Of a DNA stretch of 64,000 nt, positions 19,168 through 28,270 are shown piece after piece. The number at the start of each line of letters is the position of its first letter. Within the stretch, counting starts at the first letter, position 1. Below the pieces are notes generated by a model. That model was not told the DNA's origin. It ran no database searches and was given only the letters and a program-made list of their open reading frames with translations. The translations under genes and the position numbers were made by a program. Origin of the DNA: JAAFJM01 sp964529175 (GTDB lineage Bacteria > Bacteroidota > Bacteroidia > UKL13-3); NCBI GenBank assembly GCA_964529175.1, contig CAZGVO010000001.1, positions 62,001 through 126,000 of the forward strand, read 5' to 3'.

Positions 19168-19494
19168 CTACTCTTCTTGTTTTTTTGCAACAAAACTTTG
19201 TTTTCCGCCTAAAATATCAAAGTATAACCAAAAGTCAGAAACCAAACTATACCATGGATATTGGAAAGTAGCAGGTTTATTTTTTTCAAAAAAGAAATGA
19301 CCAATCCAAGCAAAACCATAACCAACTATGGGGCACAAAATCATAAACGAAATTTTATGAAATAGAAATGCACCAAAAAACACAAAGAAAAACAAGCTAG
19401 TACCCACAAAATGTAGGATGCGGCAAGCTGTGTTTTGATGTTGACTTAAGTAAAAAGGATAAAATTCTTTTAAGGATGTGTATTTCTTTTCCAT
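19168..19494 (-). CDS. DUF962 / Mpo1-like membrane protein
   Basis: This 108-aa protein has the family's conserved histidines: FYLSQHQNTACRILHFVGT in the N-terminal half and GFAWIGHFFFEKNKPATFQYP further on. Three hydrophobic helices lie around 28-45, 48-68 and 85-95. The yeast relative Mpo1 is an iron-dependent dioxygenase in the alpha-oxidation of phytosphingosine. The His set seen here would suit iron binding, but activity of this bacterial protein is inferred. It is a single-gene unit facing the oxygenase gene. Confidence 0.88.
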   Translation of the reverse strand: MEKKYTSLKEFYPFYLSQHQNTACRILHFVGTSLFFFVFFGAFLFHKISFMILCPIVGYGFAWIGHFFFEKNKPATFQYPWYSLVSDFWLYFDILGGKQSFVAKKQEE

Positions 19495-19630
19495 ATATTA
19501 AATGCTTGTGCAACAATAAAACTAAAAATGAATAATATTAGTTGACTAATTTATTAATTGAAATTTGATTTTGATTTTGAATAAAAAACTTAAATTGCTG
19601 CCATAAAATTAACATAAATATTTTTAAAAA

Positions 19631-20011
19631 ATGAACTTTCCAGAAAATTTAAAATACACCAAAGACCACGAGTGGGTAAGCGTAGAGGGTAATGTAGCAA
19701 CAATTGGAATTACCGATTTTGCTCAAAAAGAATTAGGCGATATAGTATATGTAGATATTCCGAGTAAAGGTAAAACTGTAGCTAAAGACGAAGTTTTTGG
19801 AACAGTGGAGGCAGTAAAAACAGTTTCTGACTTATTTATGCCACTTTCTGGCGAGGTTATTGAGTTAAATGCTGATTTAGATGCAGCTCCAGAAAACGTA
19901 AATAACGATGCTTACGGAACAGGTTGGATGATTAAAGCAACTATTACCAATCCAGCTGAAATAGATGAGTTATTAGATGCAACTGCTTACAAGCAATTAA
20001 TTAATGCATAA
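19631..20011 (+). CDS. gcvH: Glycine cleavage system H protein
   Basis: GcvH is the lipoyl carrier that shuttles the aminomethyl group between the P, T and L proteins of glycine cleavage. The 126-aa protein has the usual opening (LKYTKDHEWVSVEG), the lipoyl-lysine hairpin in GTVEAVKTVSDLFMPLSGEV (Lys near 64), and the C-terminal GTGWMIKATI. Together with kbl it fits glycine turnover. It ends in a very strong terminator (20031-20069) that lies inside the N-terminal part of the next reading frame. Confidence 0.97.
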   Translation: MNFPENLKYTKDHEWVSVEGNVATIGITDFAQKELGDIVYVDIPSKGKTVAKDEVFGTVEAVKTVSDLFMPLSGEVIELNADLDAAPENVNNDAYGTGWMIKATITNPAEIDELLDATAYKQLINA

Positions 20012-21089
20012 TAATTTAAATAATATTACTAATGCCTTATTTAACAATTGGTTAAATAAGGCATTTTTATTTACTGCAAAGCAATATTTTTTGCTTGTAG
20101 TTTTATTTTTTGCTGCGCAATTTATTACTGCACAAAACAGAAACTATTTAGGTAAAAACCTGAGCGTTTCATTCAATACCCAATCGTTATCGCGTTTAAA
20201 AAATAGCGATTCGCTACTTGACGATAAGTATAATTTTAGGTTCAGCCAATTTTCTATTGGATATAAACACGAATTATACTCAAAAATAAATACCAAAAAC
20301 AATACATTAACTTTTAGCCAAATAAGTGTTTTACCTGCTTTGCAAGTAGGTAATGCAACTTTTGGCGCCAATAACTTAGATAGAACTTTAATTAACTTAA
20401 AGCTTTCGCTTTTAGGTATTTTTCATACTTCTGCTAAAAATACTTTTTTGGTTACTGCCACTACTTTTGCCAACGAAGATGAATACACCTTAGCCGATGC
20501 TACGTTGCGTTATGCAGGTATATTTTTATATAACCGTAAGGTAAATAACAAATTTTCATATCGGGCAGGTGCTACTTTTACCTACTTATTTGGCGAACCT
20601 TTGCTTTTACCTGTATTAGGATTTAGGTATCAAACCAGCAAAAAATCGATGCTGAACGTAAATTTGCCTTATAGTTTAAACTGGAGAAAACAAACCAAAA
20701 TTCAGCAATTGTTTTATGGCTTTTCGTTAAAGCCAAATGGTGGTATTAACCAATATCAAAACAAGTTAAGCGTTGATACTACCAACCAAACTTTAATGCT
20801 AAGGCGCAGAAATGTAATACTTACAGCCGATTTAAGATGGGTAAATAAAAAAGGTGCATTGTTATTTCAATTAGGAGTAAACCTTAATCCTAAAGTTCAA
20901 TTTACCAAACAAAACGATAACGAGGTAGTAAATAATTTTAAGTTTAATGGCAGCAATAGCCTATTTGCCAACATAACGTATGTTTGGTTTATTGGACCAA
21001 ATAAAAGAAAAACAGCTACAAACAAAAACACTGACTTACAGAATATTACAGAAGACGAAGTAATTGATAATTCATGGTTAGATTTTTAA
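20004..21089 (+). CDS. Hypothetical outer-membrane beta-barrel-like protein
   Basis: I do not recognise the family. The frame encodes up to 361 aa with a hydrophobic segment FLLVVLFFAAQFITAQ acting as a signal peptide. A body of alternating strands ends in ANITYVWFIGPNK before a short acidic tail, as in outer-membrane proteins. The start is uncertain. The ATG at 20004 overlaps gcvH by 8 nt and puts a 15-bp perfect hairpin with a T-run into the first 22 codons. A TTG at 20091, just after the hairpin, would still keep a short signal peptide. Expression by read-through from gcvH or from a promoter near the hairpin are both possible. Confidence 0.7.
   Translation: MHNNLNNITNALFNNWLNKAFLFTAKQYFLLVVLFFAAQFITAQNRNYLGKNLSVSFNTQSLSRLKNSDSLLDDKYNFRFSQFSIGYKHELYSKINTKNNTLTFSQISVLPALQVGNATFGANNLDRTLINLKLSLLGIFHTSAKNTFLVTATTFANEDEYTLADATLRYAGIFLYNRKVNNKFSYRAGATFTYLFGEPLLLPVLGFRYQTSKKSMLNVNLPYSLNWRKQTKIQQLFYGFSLKPNGGINQYQNKLSVDTTNQTLMLRRRNVILTADLRWVNKKGALLFQLGVNLNPKVQFTKQNDNEVVNNFKFNGSNSLFANITYVWFIGPNKRKTATNKNTDLQNITEDEVIDNSWLDF
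20031..20069 (+). terminator. Perfect-stem terminator after gcvH
   Basis: A perfect 15-bp inverted repeat (AATGCCTTATTTAAC and its complement) with the 5-nt loop AATTG is followed by a T-rich run. It begins 20 nt after the gcvH stop and overlaps the putative 5' coding part of the following gene. Confidence 0.85.
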
Positions 21090-21152
21090 AAAAATAATAA
21101 CATTTGTTTTAGTAAAAACATTGCTATTATTGAGGCTAACAAAAACAGCAGC

Positions 21153-21656
21153 ATGAACGATTGGTGGCAAATAATTAGTGTAACTTTGGTAAGCACTATC
21201 AAGTTTATTATAGGTTTAGCTATGGGCTTGGCTTATAACTTTAACGCTTTTACATTTTATGCAACTACAGTTGGCGGTGGAATGATTGGCGTATTTGTGT
21301 ACCTTTATCTTTGGGATTTTATTTTAATTGTAAAAAAGAAAATTGTTAAACCCAAACCACATACAGTTCATATAAAAATAAATAAAAGCATCCGCAGAAT
21401 GGTTCATTTTTCAAGGACTTGGGGTATTTATGGTATTGCATTGGTTACACCCACTATTATTTCAATGCCAGTTGGAACTTTAATATGCCGAGCTATTGAA
21501 AAAAACAAATGGCATATAAAATTAGTCATGTTTATTTCGCTTAGTTTTTGGTCGGTTTTGATAATTATATTACAAAAAATATTTGACTTGGATGTACAAT
21601 CATGGATTGTAAATTTAATTTCTTTTTTCTCTAAAATTATTCATTTCTTTATTTAA
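21153..21656 (+). CDS. Hypothetical membrane protein
   Basis: This 167-aa protein has four or five hydrophobic helices: about 7-28, 33-60, 90-112 (GIYGIALVTPTIISMPVGTLI), 122-143, and a terminal one. A basic loop (KKKIVKPKPH) sits between helices two and three. The proline-containing PTIISMPVG motif is reminiscent of small export proteins, but I cannot assign a family. It lies 13 nt before the glycosyltransferase gene and is probably co-transcribed with it. Confidence 0.72.
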   Translation: MNDWWQIISVTLVSTIKFIIGLAMGLAYNFNAFTFYATTVGGGMIGVFVYLYLWDFILIVKKKIVKPKPHTVHIKINKSIRRMVHFSRTWGIYGIALVTPTIISMPVGTLICRAIEKNKWHIKLVMFISLSFWSVLIIILQKIFDLDVQSWIVNLISFFSKIIHFFI

Positions 21657-21669
21657 AAAGCAATTTACA

Positions 21670-22659
21670 ATGAAAGTATTATACGCTATACAAGGCACAG
21701 GAAATGGTCATATTAGCCGTGCAAGAGAGGTAATACCTTACTTAAAACAATACTGCGATTTAGACATATTAATTAGCGGCACCCAAGCCGATGTGCAATT
21801 ACCATATGATATAAAATACAAACTAAAAGGAGTAAGTTTTACTTTTGGTAAAAAAGGCGGTATCGATATGGGAAGAAGTATAAAAAACCTCCATCCTATT
21901 AAATTTGTTAAAGATATTTTTGAAATTCCAGTTAAAGATTACGACTTAGTAATAAATGATTATGAACCAATTAGCGCTTGGGCTTGTAAAATGCATGAAA
22001 TAAATTGCGTGGCCATTAGCCATCAAGCTGCATTTTTAAGTGAGCTTACGCCACGCGTAAAAAAGCGTGATAAATTTGCCGAAAAAGTGCTGAAAAACTA
22101 TGCCCCTTGTACCGATAAAATTGGTTTTCATTTTGCTAAATACGATAGCTTTATACATACCCCAGTCATAAGAAGTGAAGTTAGGCAAATGGAAGTAACC
22201 AATAAAGGCCATATTTCGGTTTACTTACCTGCTTATTCTGATGAAATATTAATACAGCATTTTACAAAAATAAAAGATGTAAAATTTGAGGTTTTTAGCA
22301 AACACACCAAACAAGCTTACACCAATAAAAACATTATAGTAAAACCTGTTTTAAATACCGATTTTATTAATAGTTTAGCTAGTAGCAATGGCTTAATTAC
22401 CAATGGAGGTTTTGAAAGCCCTGCTGAAGCAAGTTTTTTAGGTAAAAAAGTAATGTGCATTCCAATGGATAACCAATATGAGCAAAAATGCAACGCGAAA
22501 GCTTTTAAACTTTTAGGTGGTACTAGGGTTAAAAAGATAGATGATACTTTTTATTCAAAAGTTGAAAACTGGTTAGATAATGGAAAAGCCATTGAGGTAA
22601 ATTACAAAGACGAAACCAAAGATATTATTGAAAATATTATTACCAACTATAGTAAATAG
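21670..22659 (+). CDS. MJ1255/VC2487-type glycosyltransferase
   Basis: This 329-aa enzyme is of the GT-B type. The N-terminus MKVLYAIQGTGNGHISRAREV has the Gly-rich acceptor-side loop seen in MurG-like enzymes. The C-terminal half has the donor-nucleotide motif TNGGFESPAEASFLGKKVMC followed by DNQYEQKCNA. The pattern fits the small family annotated as MJ1255/VC2487 glycosyltransferase. The likely donor is a UDP-sugar and the acceptor is unknown. The membrane protein just upstream could anchor it or handle its lipid substrate. It ends right against the convergent TonB-domain gene (no gap). Confidence 0.87.
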   Translation: MKVLYAIQGTGNGHISRAREVIPYLKQYCDLDILISGTQADVQLPYDIKYKLKGVSFTFGKKGGIDMGRSIKNLHPIKFVKDIFEIPVKDYDLVINDYEPISAWACKMHEINCVAISHQAAFLSELTPRVKKRDKFAEKVLKNYAPCTDKIGFHFAKYDSFIHTPVIRSEVRQMEVTNKGHISVYLPAYSDEILIQHFTKIKDVKFEVFSKHTKQAYTNKNIIVKPVLNTDFINSLASSNGLITNGGFESPAEASFLGKKVMCIPMDNQYEQKCNAKAFKLLGGTRVKKIDDTFYSKVENWLDNGKAIEVNYKDETKDIIENIITNYSK

Positions 22660-23151
22660 TTACCTCAGCCACCTGTATAATAATACACCAATTACCACAC
22701 CAAAGGCTAAACCAAGATAGCTTTCTAAATTCTCCAAATCTTTTGATTTAGGTTTAACTGGCTTTGTATCATCATCTAACTGAAATACAACTGGCAAGGT
22801 AAAATAAACAGAAACTGGTCTTCCATCTTTCCAGCCTGGCTTCCATTTGGGCATTGCTTTAATTACCCTTATCACTTCTTGATTAAATGCTTCAGGAGTT
22901 TCACTTAAAATTTTGATTTGACTTGTTCTTCCATTAGGCAAAATTGCAAATCTCACCATTACTTTTCCGGTAATTCCACTTTCCTTTTCTTTTACAGGGT
23001 AGTTAATATTTTTGCTTATAAATTCATACATAGCATTTTCACCACCTGGATACTCAGGAGCTACTTCTGCCTTTTCATAAATTGAATCATTTGTTTGTGC
23101 ATTTACAAACTGAAAAGAGAAAAAGGCCAAAAGAAGTAACAGTTTTTTCAT
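22660..23151 (-). CDS. TonB C-terminal domain protein with a C-terminal membrane helix
   Basis: From the ATG at 23151 the protein has 163 aa and a clear signal peptide ending in VNAQ. The TonB-like domain follows: APEYPGGENAMYEFISKNINYP, GITGKVMVRFAILPNGRTSQIKIL and the closing MPKWKPGWKDGRPVSVYFTLPVVF. Unlike classical TonB it has no N-terminal anchor and no Pro-rich spacer. It ends instead in a hydrophobic helix (LGLAFGVVIGVLLYRWLR). It is probably a periplasmic domain held by its C-terminus rather than an energy transducer. It is a single gene. Confidence 0.85.
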   Translation of the reverse strand: MKKLLLLLAFFSFQFVNAQTNDSIYEKAEVAPEYPGGENAMYEFISKNINYPVKEKESGITGKVMVRFAILPNGRTSQIKILSETPEAFNQEVIRVIKAMPKWKPGWKDGRPVSVYFTLPVVFQLDDDTKPVKPKSKDLENLESYLGLAFGVVIGVLLYRWLR

Positions 23152-23210
23152 GGTGTAAATAAAATAAACTTTAATCAATTTTTATTAAAACTGAAAATTT
23201 TCATATACAT

Positions 23211-23243
23211 AAAAAAGGCCGAACAAATGTAATTTATTCGGCC
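23211..23243 (-). terminator. Intrinsic terminator of aspS
   Basis: Read on the minus strand, GGCCGAA pairs with TTCGGCC around a 13-nt loop and is followed by TTTTTT. It starts about 20 nt after the aspS stop. Confidence 0.85.
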
Positions 23244-23263
23244 CTAATACAATTAATTAACTA

Positions 23264-25033
23264 TCAACTATTTACACTAATCCCTAACTCATTCAATTGT
23301 TTTTGATCAATTGGGCTTGGGCCGTCAATCATTACATCGCGGCCTGAGTTATTTTTAGGGAAAGCTATAAAATCTCTGATAGAATTTTCGCCACCAAAAA
23401 GTGAACATAACCTATCGAAACCGAATGCAATTCCTCCGTGAGGAGGTGCACCATATTCAAAAGCATTCATCAAAAATCCAAATTGAGCTTGCGCTTCTTC
23501 TTTGGTAAATCCTAATACTTCAAACATTTTGCCTTGCAAAGTTTTATCGAAAATACGAATAGAACCTCCGCCTACTTCTACTCCATTAATAACCATATCG
23601 TAAGCATTGGCTCTAACTTTGGCATAATCACCATTGTTTAAATGCTCCACATCTTCCGGTTTTGGTGAAGTAAACGGATGATGCATGGCAAACCAACGAC
23701 CTTCTTCTTCAATAAATTCTAACAATGGAAAATCAATTACCCACAAACATGAATACACATCAGGATTACGCAAACCCATGCGGGTTCCCATTTCCAAACG
23801 AAGTTCACATAATGCTTTGCGGGTTTTATCTGTTGCGCCAGCCATTATTAATAACAAATCGCCAGGAGCTGCATTCATAGCCTCGGCCCATTGTTTTAAA
23901 GTGGCTTCATCGTAAAATTTATCTACCGATGATTTTACCGAACCATCAGCATTTACTCTAGCATAAACCAACCCTGTTGCGCCAATTTGCGGACGTTTTA
24001 CAAACTCAGTTAATTCATCTAACTGTTTGCGGGTATATTCTGCACAACCTTTGGCACAAATTCCAACTACTAATTCTGCATTATCAAAAACAGGGAACCC
24101 TGCGGGTAATAAAGATGTTGCATGCAACGTCTCTACAGATTTTAACTCCACAAATTTCATATCAAACCTAGTATCAGGTTTATCAGAACCATAATATTTT
24201 GCGGCATCGGCAAAGGTCATTCGTGGTAAAGTATCTATATCAATTCCTTTTACGTTTTTGAATAAATGTTTTACCAAACCTTCAAACATGTTTAAAATAT
24301 CTTCTTGTTCCACAAAGCTCATTTCACAATCAATTTGTGTAAACTCTGGCTGACGATCGGCACGTAAATCTTCGTCTCTGAAACATTTTACTATTTGGTA
24401 GTATCTGTCCATTCCAGCTACCATTAGCAATTGTTTAAATGTTTGAGGCGATTGAGGTAAAGCATAAAACTGGCCTTGGTTCATGCGGCTTGGCACCACA
24501 AAATCGCGTGCACCTTCGGGAGTTGATTTAATTAAAACTGGAGTTTCAACCTCGGTAAATTGTTGTGCATCTAAATAAACACGTGTTTGTTGGCTCATTT
24601 TATGGCGCAACAATAAATTATCGCGAACAGGTTTTCTTCTAATATCTAAATAACGATATTTCATGCGCAAATCATCACCACCATCGGTATTATCTTCAAT
24701 AGTAAATGGAGGAGTTTGAGCCTCGTTTAACACTTCAAAATTTGTTACTTCTATTTCAATTTCGCCAGTAGGAATATTGGTGTTTTTACTACTGCGCTCA
24801 ATAACTTTACCAGTAACTTTTAATACAAACTCACGTCCACATTTACGTGCTTTTTCGCAAATAGCTGCATTGGTTTCCATATTAAAAGCCAATTGCGTAA
24901 TGCCATATCTATCGCGTAAATCAATAAATGTCATTCCGCCTAAATCGCGGCTTTTTTGTAACCAACCACTTAAGGTTACAGTTTTGTTAATATCAGTAAT
25001 TCTAAGTTCTCCGCAAGTATGTGTTCTGTGCAT
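23264..25033 (-). CDS. aspS: Aspartate-tRNA ligase
   Basis: This is a class II aminoacyl-tRNA synthetase of 589 aa from the ATG at 25033. It has an N-terminal OB-fold anticodon-binding domain (GWLQKSRDLGGMTFIDLRDRYG) and motif 2 FRDEDLRADRQPEFTQID. The bacterial GAD insertion domain lies in the middle (about 290-420). Motif 3 reads GIAFGFDRLCSLF. The opening HRTHTCGELR is typical of bacterial AspRS. A reading from 25054 adds seven residues and is unlikely. Confidence 0.98.
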   Translation of the reverse strand: MHRTHTCGELRITDINKTVTLSGWLQKSRDLGGMTFIDLRDRYGITQLAFNMETNAAICEKARKCGREFVLKVTGKVIERSSKNTNIPTGEIEIEVTNFEVLNEAQTPPFTIEDNTDGGDDLRMKYRYLDIRRKPVRDNLLLRHKMSQQTRVYLDAQQFTEVETPVLIKSTPEGARDFVVPSRMNQGQFYALPQSPQTFKQLLMVAGMDRYYQIVKCFRDEDLRADRQPEFTQIDCEMSFVEQEDILNMFEGLVKHLFKNVKGIDIDTLPRMTFADAAKYYGSDKPDTRFDMKFVELKSVETLHATSLLPAGFPVFDNAELVVGICAKGCAEYTRKQLDELTEFVKRPQIGATGLVYARVNADGSVKSSVDKFYDEATLKQWAEAMNAAPGDLLLIMAGATDKTRKALCELRLEMGTRMGLRNPDVYSCLWVIDFPLLEFIEEEGRWFAMHHPFTSPKPEDVEHLNNGDYAKVRANAYDMVINGVEVGGGSIRIFDKTLQGKMFEVLGFTKEEAQAQFGFLMNAFEYGAPPHGGIAFGFDRLCSLFGGENSIRDFIAFPKNNSGRDVMIDGPSPIDQKQLNELGISVNS

Positions 25034-25152
25034 AATATTTAATTTTCTAGGCAATTAGGTTAACTACCTTTTTTAATAAAACGAGGTGCGAAAGTAAGAA
25101 AATTATTTTGCTACTAAAATTTAAAAGCAGCCCATTTAGTTTAATATTTTAA

Positions 25153-26280
25153 CTAAATAATAAATAAATCCGCGGCCAAACCATCGGCTAAAAACTTACC
25201 TTTTGCAGTAGTTTTTAGCACATTATTTTCAATTATTAATAATTGCTGCGCAACAAATTTTTCAGCTGATTTAATAATTCGCAATACTTGATCGGCTCCA
25301 AATTGGGTTTCGACATACTTTAAATCGCAGCCCCAAATGGTGCGCAAACCAGTCATAATATACTCATTTATTTGGTCGTTAAAGCTTAATATTTCTTCGG
25401 TTGCTTCACAATAATTGCTTTGCAATGCTTTTATATATTGCTGATTATTAGCTATATTCCAACTGCGCGATTTGGTATTAAAAGAGTGAGCCGATGGGCC
25501 AATTCCAAGATAATGTTTGCCTTTCCAATAATTGCTGTTATGAACAGCTAAAAATCCCGCTTTACCAAAATTACTAATTTCATAATGTATAAAACCATTT
25601 TCAGTAAGCGTATTTACCAAAATATCAAATTGTTCGGCAGCTTGCTCATCGTTGGTTTCGGTATATTTTCCTTTTTCAATAAACGAAGCCAAAGCCGTTT
25701 TTGGCTCCACCGTTAAAGCGTAACTACTTACATGATTTACACCTAAAGCAATGGCAGTTTCAATATTTTTCAACCAATTATGATTGGTTAAACCTGGAGT
25801 TCCATAAATTAAATCAATGGTTATATTATGAAAACCAATTTGTTTGGCAAACGCAATGGCTTGTTGAGCTTGGTTAGCATTGTGCGCGCGGTTCATCCAT
25901 TTTAAATCAGTATCAAAAAAACTTTGCACCCCAATACTTAACCTATTGATTGGAGTTTGCTTTAAAGCCAACAATTTCTCTTCGGTTAAATCATCTGGAT
26001 TAGCCTCTAAGGTAATTTCAGCACCTTTGGCTATGGTAAAATATTTTTTTATGGTTTCGAAAATTTGACTCAAATGCGCTTTACTCAACAAACTTGGCGT
26101 TCCTCCCCCAAAATAAATGCTTTGTAATTCAGTTTCGGCTAAATAGGAATGTCGTAAATCTATTTCATGGCAAATGGCATTTACCATTTCATCCATGGTT
26201 TTTAATTGAGTAGAAAAATGAAAATTACAATAGTAGCAAGCCTGCTTGCAAAAAGGAATATGGATATAAATGCCCGACAA
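25153..26280 (-). CDS. hemW: Radical SAM protein HemW (haem chaperone family)
   Basis: This 375-aa protein is of the HemN/HemW radical SAM family. The cluster motif CxxxCxxC is in IHIPFCKQACYYCNFHF. It is followed by SIYFGGGTPSLL, the SAM-site LEANPDDLT, and RLSIGVQSFFDTDLKWMNRAH. The short length and lack of an N-terminal extension favour HemW, a haem-trafficking protein, over coproporphyrinogen dehydrogenase HemN. The start is a TTG at 26280, giving the family-typical MSGIYIHIPF; there is no in-frame ATG nearby. Confidence 0.9.
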   Translation of the reverse strand: MSGIYIHIPFCKQACYYCNFHFSTQLKTMDEMVNAICHEIDLRHSYLAETELQSIYFGGGTPSLLSKAHLSQIFETIKKYFTIAKGAEITLEANPDDLTEEKLLALKQTPINRLSIGVQSFFDTDLKWMNRAHNANQAQQAIAFAKQIGFHNITIDLIYGTPGLTNHNWLKNIETAIALGVNHVSSYALTVEPKTALASFIEKGKYTETNDEQAAEQFDILVNTLTENGFIHYEISNFGKAGFLAVHNSNYWKGKHYLGIGPSAHSFNTKSRSWNIANNQQYIKALQSNYCEATEEILSFNDQINEYIMTGLRTIWGCDLKYVETQFGADQVLRIIKSAEKFVAQQLLIIENNVLKTTAKGKFLADGLAADLFII

Positions 26281-26385
26281 ATGAGTTTTAAATTTTTGGC
26301 AAATTAATGGTAAATATTTAAAGTTGGTTTAAAATTACAAACGCCATTTTGAACACAAAAACATTATTTTTGTATAGTTTTAAGT

Positions 26386-26538
26386 ATGGAAAATAAAAAA
26401 CCTCATTTTGTAACTGAAGAAGAAGCATTAAAAAAGCGCTTAAGCCTTAGCCATACAGAACGTTTTCAATTATTAATGAAACTTATAAGAATAAACAAAA
26501 TGATGCAATCGGCTAAAATAACGCAAGTAAAAAAATAG
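26386..26538 (+). CDS. Small hypothetical protein (50 aa)
   Basis: The frame runs from ATG at 26386 to TAG at 26538. It begins MENKKPHFVTEEEALKKR, continues through LSHTERFQLLMKLIRINKMM, and ends in QVKK. The even charge pattern, one or two amphipathic helices and the good promoter box (TATTTTTG at 26365-26372) support a real gene. The sense looks like a helical adaptor or antitoxin-like peptide, but I recognise no family. It sits between hemW (divergent) and the TolB-like gene. Confidence 0.6.
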   Translation: MENKKPHFVTEEEALKKRLSLSHTERFQLLMKLIRINKMMQSAKITQVKK

Positions 26539-26645
26539 TGATGGATGTTTGGCATAAATCCAAAAACAAACCATGATTTTACTTACAGCACTTTTATTTA
26601 TGAATGTAAAATCGGTTTTTGCATACTTTACGTAACTAACAAAAC

Positions 26646-27692
26646 ATGAAGAAAACCATACTATTATTATCTGCATTTATTGGAATTATCCAACTAACCA
26701 ATGCTCAACAAAAAGAAAAGCATTTAAAAAATATTACCCAACTTACTTATGGTGGCGATAATGCAGAAGCATATTTTAGTTTTAACAATAAAATGCTGAG
26801 TTTTCAAAGTAATAACAAAGCGTGGGGCTTGCAATGCGATCAAATATTTAATTTAGATATAAAAAAAGCAAGTAAAGACACTACTTACAAACCTCAAATG
26901 GTGAGCACAGGAAAAGGCAGAACTACTTGCAGCTATTATCTTCCTGACAACAAACACATTATATACGCATCAACTCATTTAGGAAACGAAGCTTGTCCGC
27001 CTGAAGCAAAAGCCAATGGTAAATATTTATGGGCCGTTTATGCCGATTTCGACATTTTTGTAGCTGATTTAAATGGCAAGATTACCAAGCAATTAACCAA
27101 TTCTCCTGGTTATGATGCTGAAGCTACCGTTTCGCCCAAAGGCGATAAAATTGTATTTACAAGTACTCGCAGTGGCGATTTAGAACTTTGGACCATGAAT
27201 ATAGACGGAACTGACCAAAAGCAAATAACCAATGGTTTGGGTTACGATGGTGGTGCTTTTTTCTCGCCTGATGGAAAGCAATTGGTTTTTAGAGCATCGC
27301 GCCCGCAAACAGAAGCCGAAATTAAGGAGTACAAAGATTTATTGGAAAAAGGTTTGGTAGCACCAAGCAATATGGAAATTTATACTTGCAATGTAGATGG
27401 AAGTAACTTAAAGCAAATTACCCATTTAGGTAAAGCCAATTGGGCTCCTTTTTTTACTCCTTCGGGCAACAAAATTATATTTTCAAGCAATCACCATTCG
27501 CAGCGAGGTTACGATTTTCAGCTATATACCATTAACACCGATGGAACAGGTTTAGAAAAAATAACAGACGAAAGTTTATTCAATGCCTTTCCTATGTTTT
27601 CGCCTGATGGAAAAAAATTGGTATTTTCATCAAACAGAAACAACCACGGAACCCGCGATACCAACTTATTTATAGCCGATTGGGTTGATTAA
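26646..27692 (+). CDS. Secreted TolB-like beta-propeller protein
   Basis: This 348-aa protein has a signal peptide (to LTNAQQ) and repeated PD40 blades of the type SPDGKKLVFSSNR, seen at AEATVSPKGDKIVFTSTRSG, FFSPDGKQLVFRASRP, FFTPSGNKIIFSSNHH and MFSPDGKKLVFSSNRN. Together they form a six-bladed propeller like that of TolB. There is no peptidase domain, so this is not a prolyl oligopeptidase. It probably acts in the periplasm as a binding scaffold. It is a single gene. Confidence 0.88.
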   Translation: MKKTILLLSAFIGIIQLTNAQQKEKHLKNITQLTYGGDNAEAYFSFNNKMLSFQSNNKAWGLQCDQIFNLDIKKASKDTTYKPQMVSTGKGRTTCSYYLPDNKHIIYASTHLGNEACPPEAKANGKYLWAVYADFDIFVADLNGKITKQLTNSPGYDAEATVSPKGDKIVFTSTRSGDLELWTMNIDGTDQKQITNGLGYDGGAFFSPDGKQLVFRASRPQTEAEIKEYKDLLEKGLVAPSNMEIYTCNVDGSNLKQITHLGKANWAPFFTPSGNKIIFSSNHHSQRGYDFQLYTINTDGTGLEKITDESLFNAFPMFSPDGKKLVFSSNRNNHGTRDTNLFIADWVD

Positions 27693-27727
27693 AACAAAGG
27701 AAAAAGCAGTTAATTTTAAGTAATAGC

Positions 27728-27757
27728 TTGTTTACTTGTAAAATAAATTTATTTTTG
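27728..27757 (+). promoter_or_regulatory. Promoter of rpsO
   Basis: TTG at 27728-27730, a 19-nt spacer, and TATTTTTG at 27750-27757 match the Bacteroidota TTG/TAnnTTTG promoter. The start codon lies 30 nt further on. Confidence 0.75.
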
Positions 27758-27787
27758 CACCACATTTTAAAACAAAAAAAATAGATC

Positions 27788-28063
27788 ATGCATTTGACAA
27801 CCGAGGCTAAACAAGCCATTTTCGAAAAGTTCGGTACAGCCAAGTCTAAAACTGACACTGGTTCTGCTGAAAGTCAGATTGCTCTTTTCACTGAGAGGAT
27901 CAATCACATTACTGAACACTTAAAAATTAACAAAAAAGATTTTTCTGCAGAGTTAAGTCTTGTAAAGTTAGTAGGAAAAAGACGTTCATTATTAAATTAC
28001 TTAATGCGTAAAGACATTTTCCGCTATAGAGCAATTATTAAAGAACTTGAAATCCGTAAATAA
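27788..28063 (+). CDS. rpsO: 30S ribosomal protein S15
   Basis: This 91-aa protein binds the central domain of 16S rRNA and helps the platform assemble. Conserved S15 features are GSAESQIALFTERINHITEHLK and GKRRSLLNYLMRKD near the C-terminus. It lies upstream of pnp as in many bacteria, but an intrinsic terminator separates the two. Confidence 0.97.
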   Translation: MHLTTEAKQAIFEKFGTAKSKTDTGSAESQIALFTERINHITEHLKINKKDFSAELSLVKLVGKRRSLLNYLMRKDIFRYRAIIKELEIRK

Positions 28064-28119
28064 GATTTTCACACCAATTGACATATTACCATTAAAAGTA
28101 GTATTCAATTAAATTTATT

Positions 28120-28156
28120 AAAAGCAGGGGCCCTAATTATAAGCTCCTGCTTTTTG
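28120..28156 (+). terminator. Terminator between rpsO and pnp
   Basis: A 12-bp stem (AAAAGCAGGGGC with GCTCCTGCTTTT, one G-T pair) is followed by T residues. It lies 115 nt before the pnp start, so pnp is at least partly transcribed on its own. Confidence 0.85.
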
Positions 28157-28270
28157 TGTTTTTGAAGCACATAAAATTACAAAACAAAAAACGCTATTTT
28201 ACTAATCCCATCTTGGTAAAATATTGAACAATTAAATAGAAACAGATGGGGCTGAAAAACAAAAAAATAT

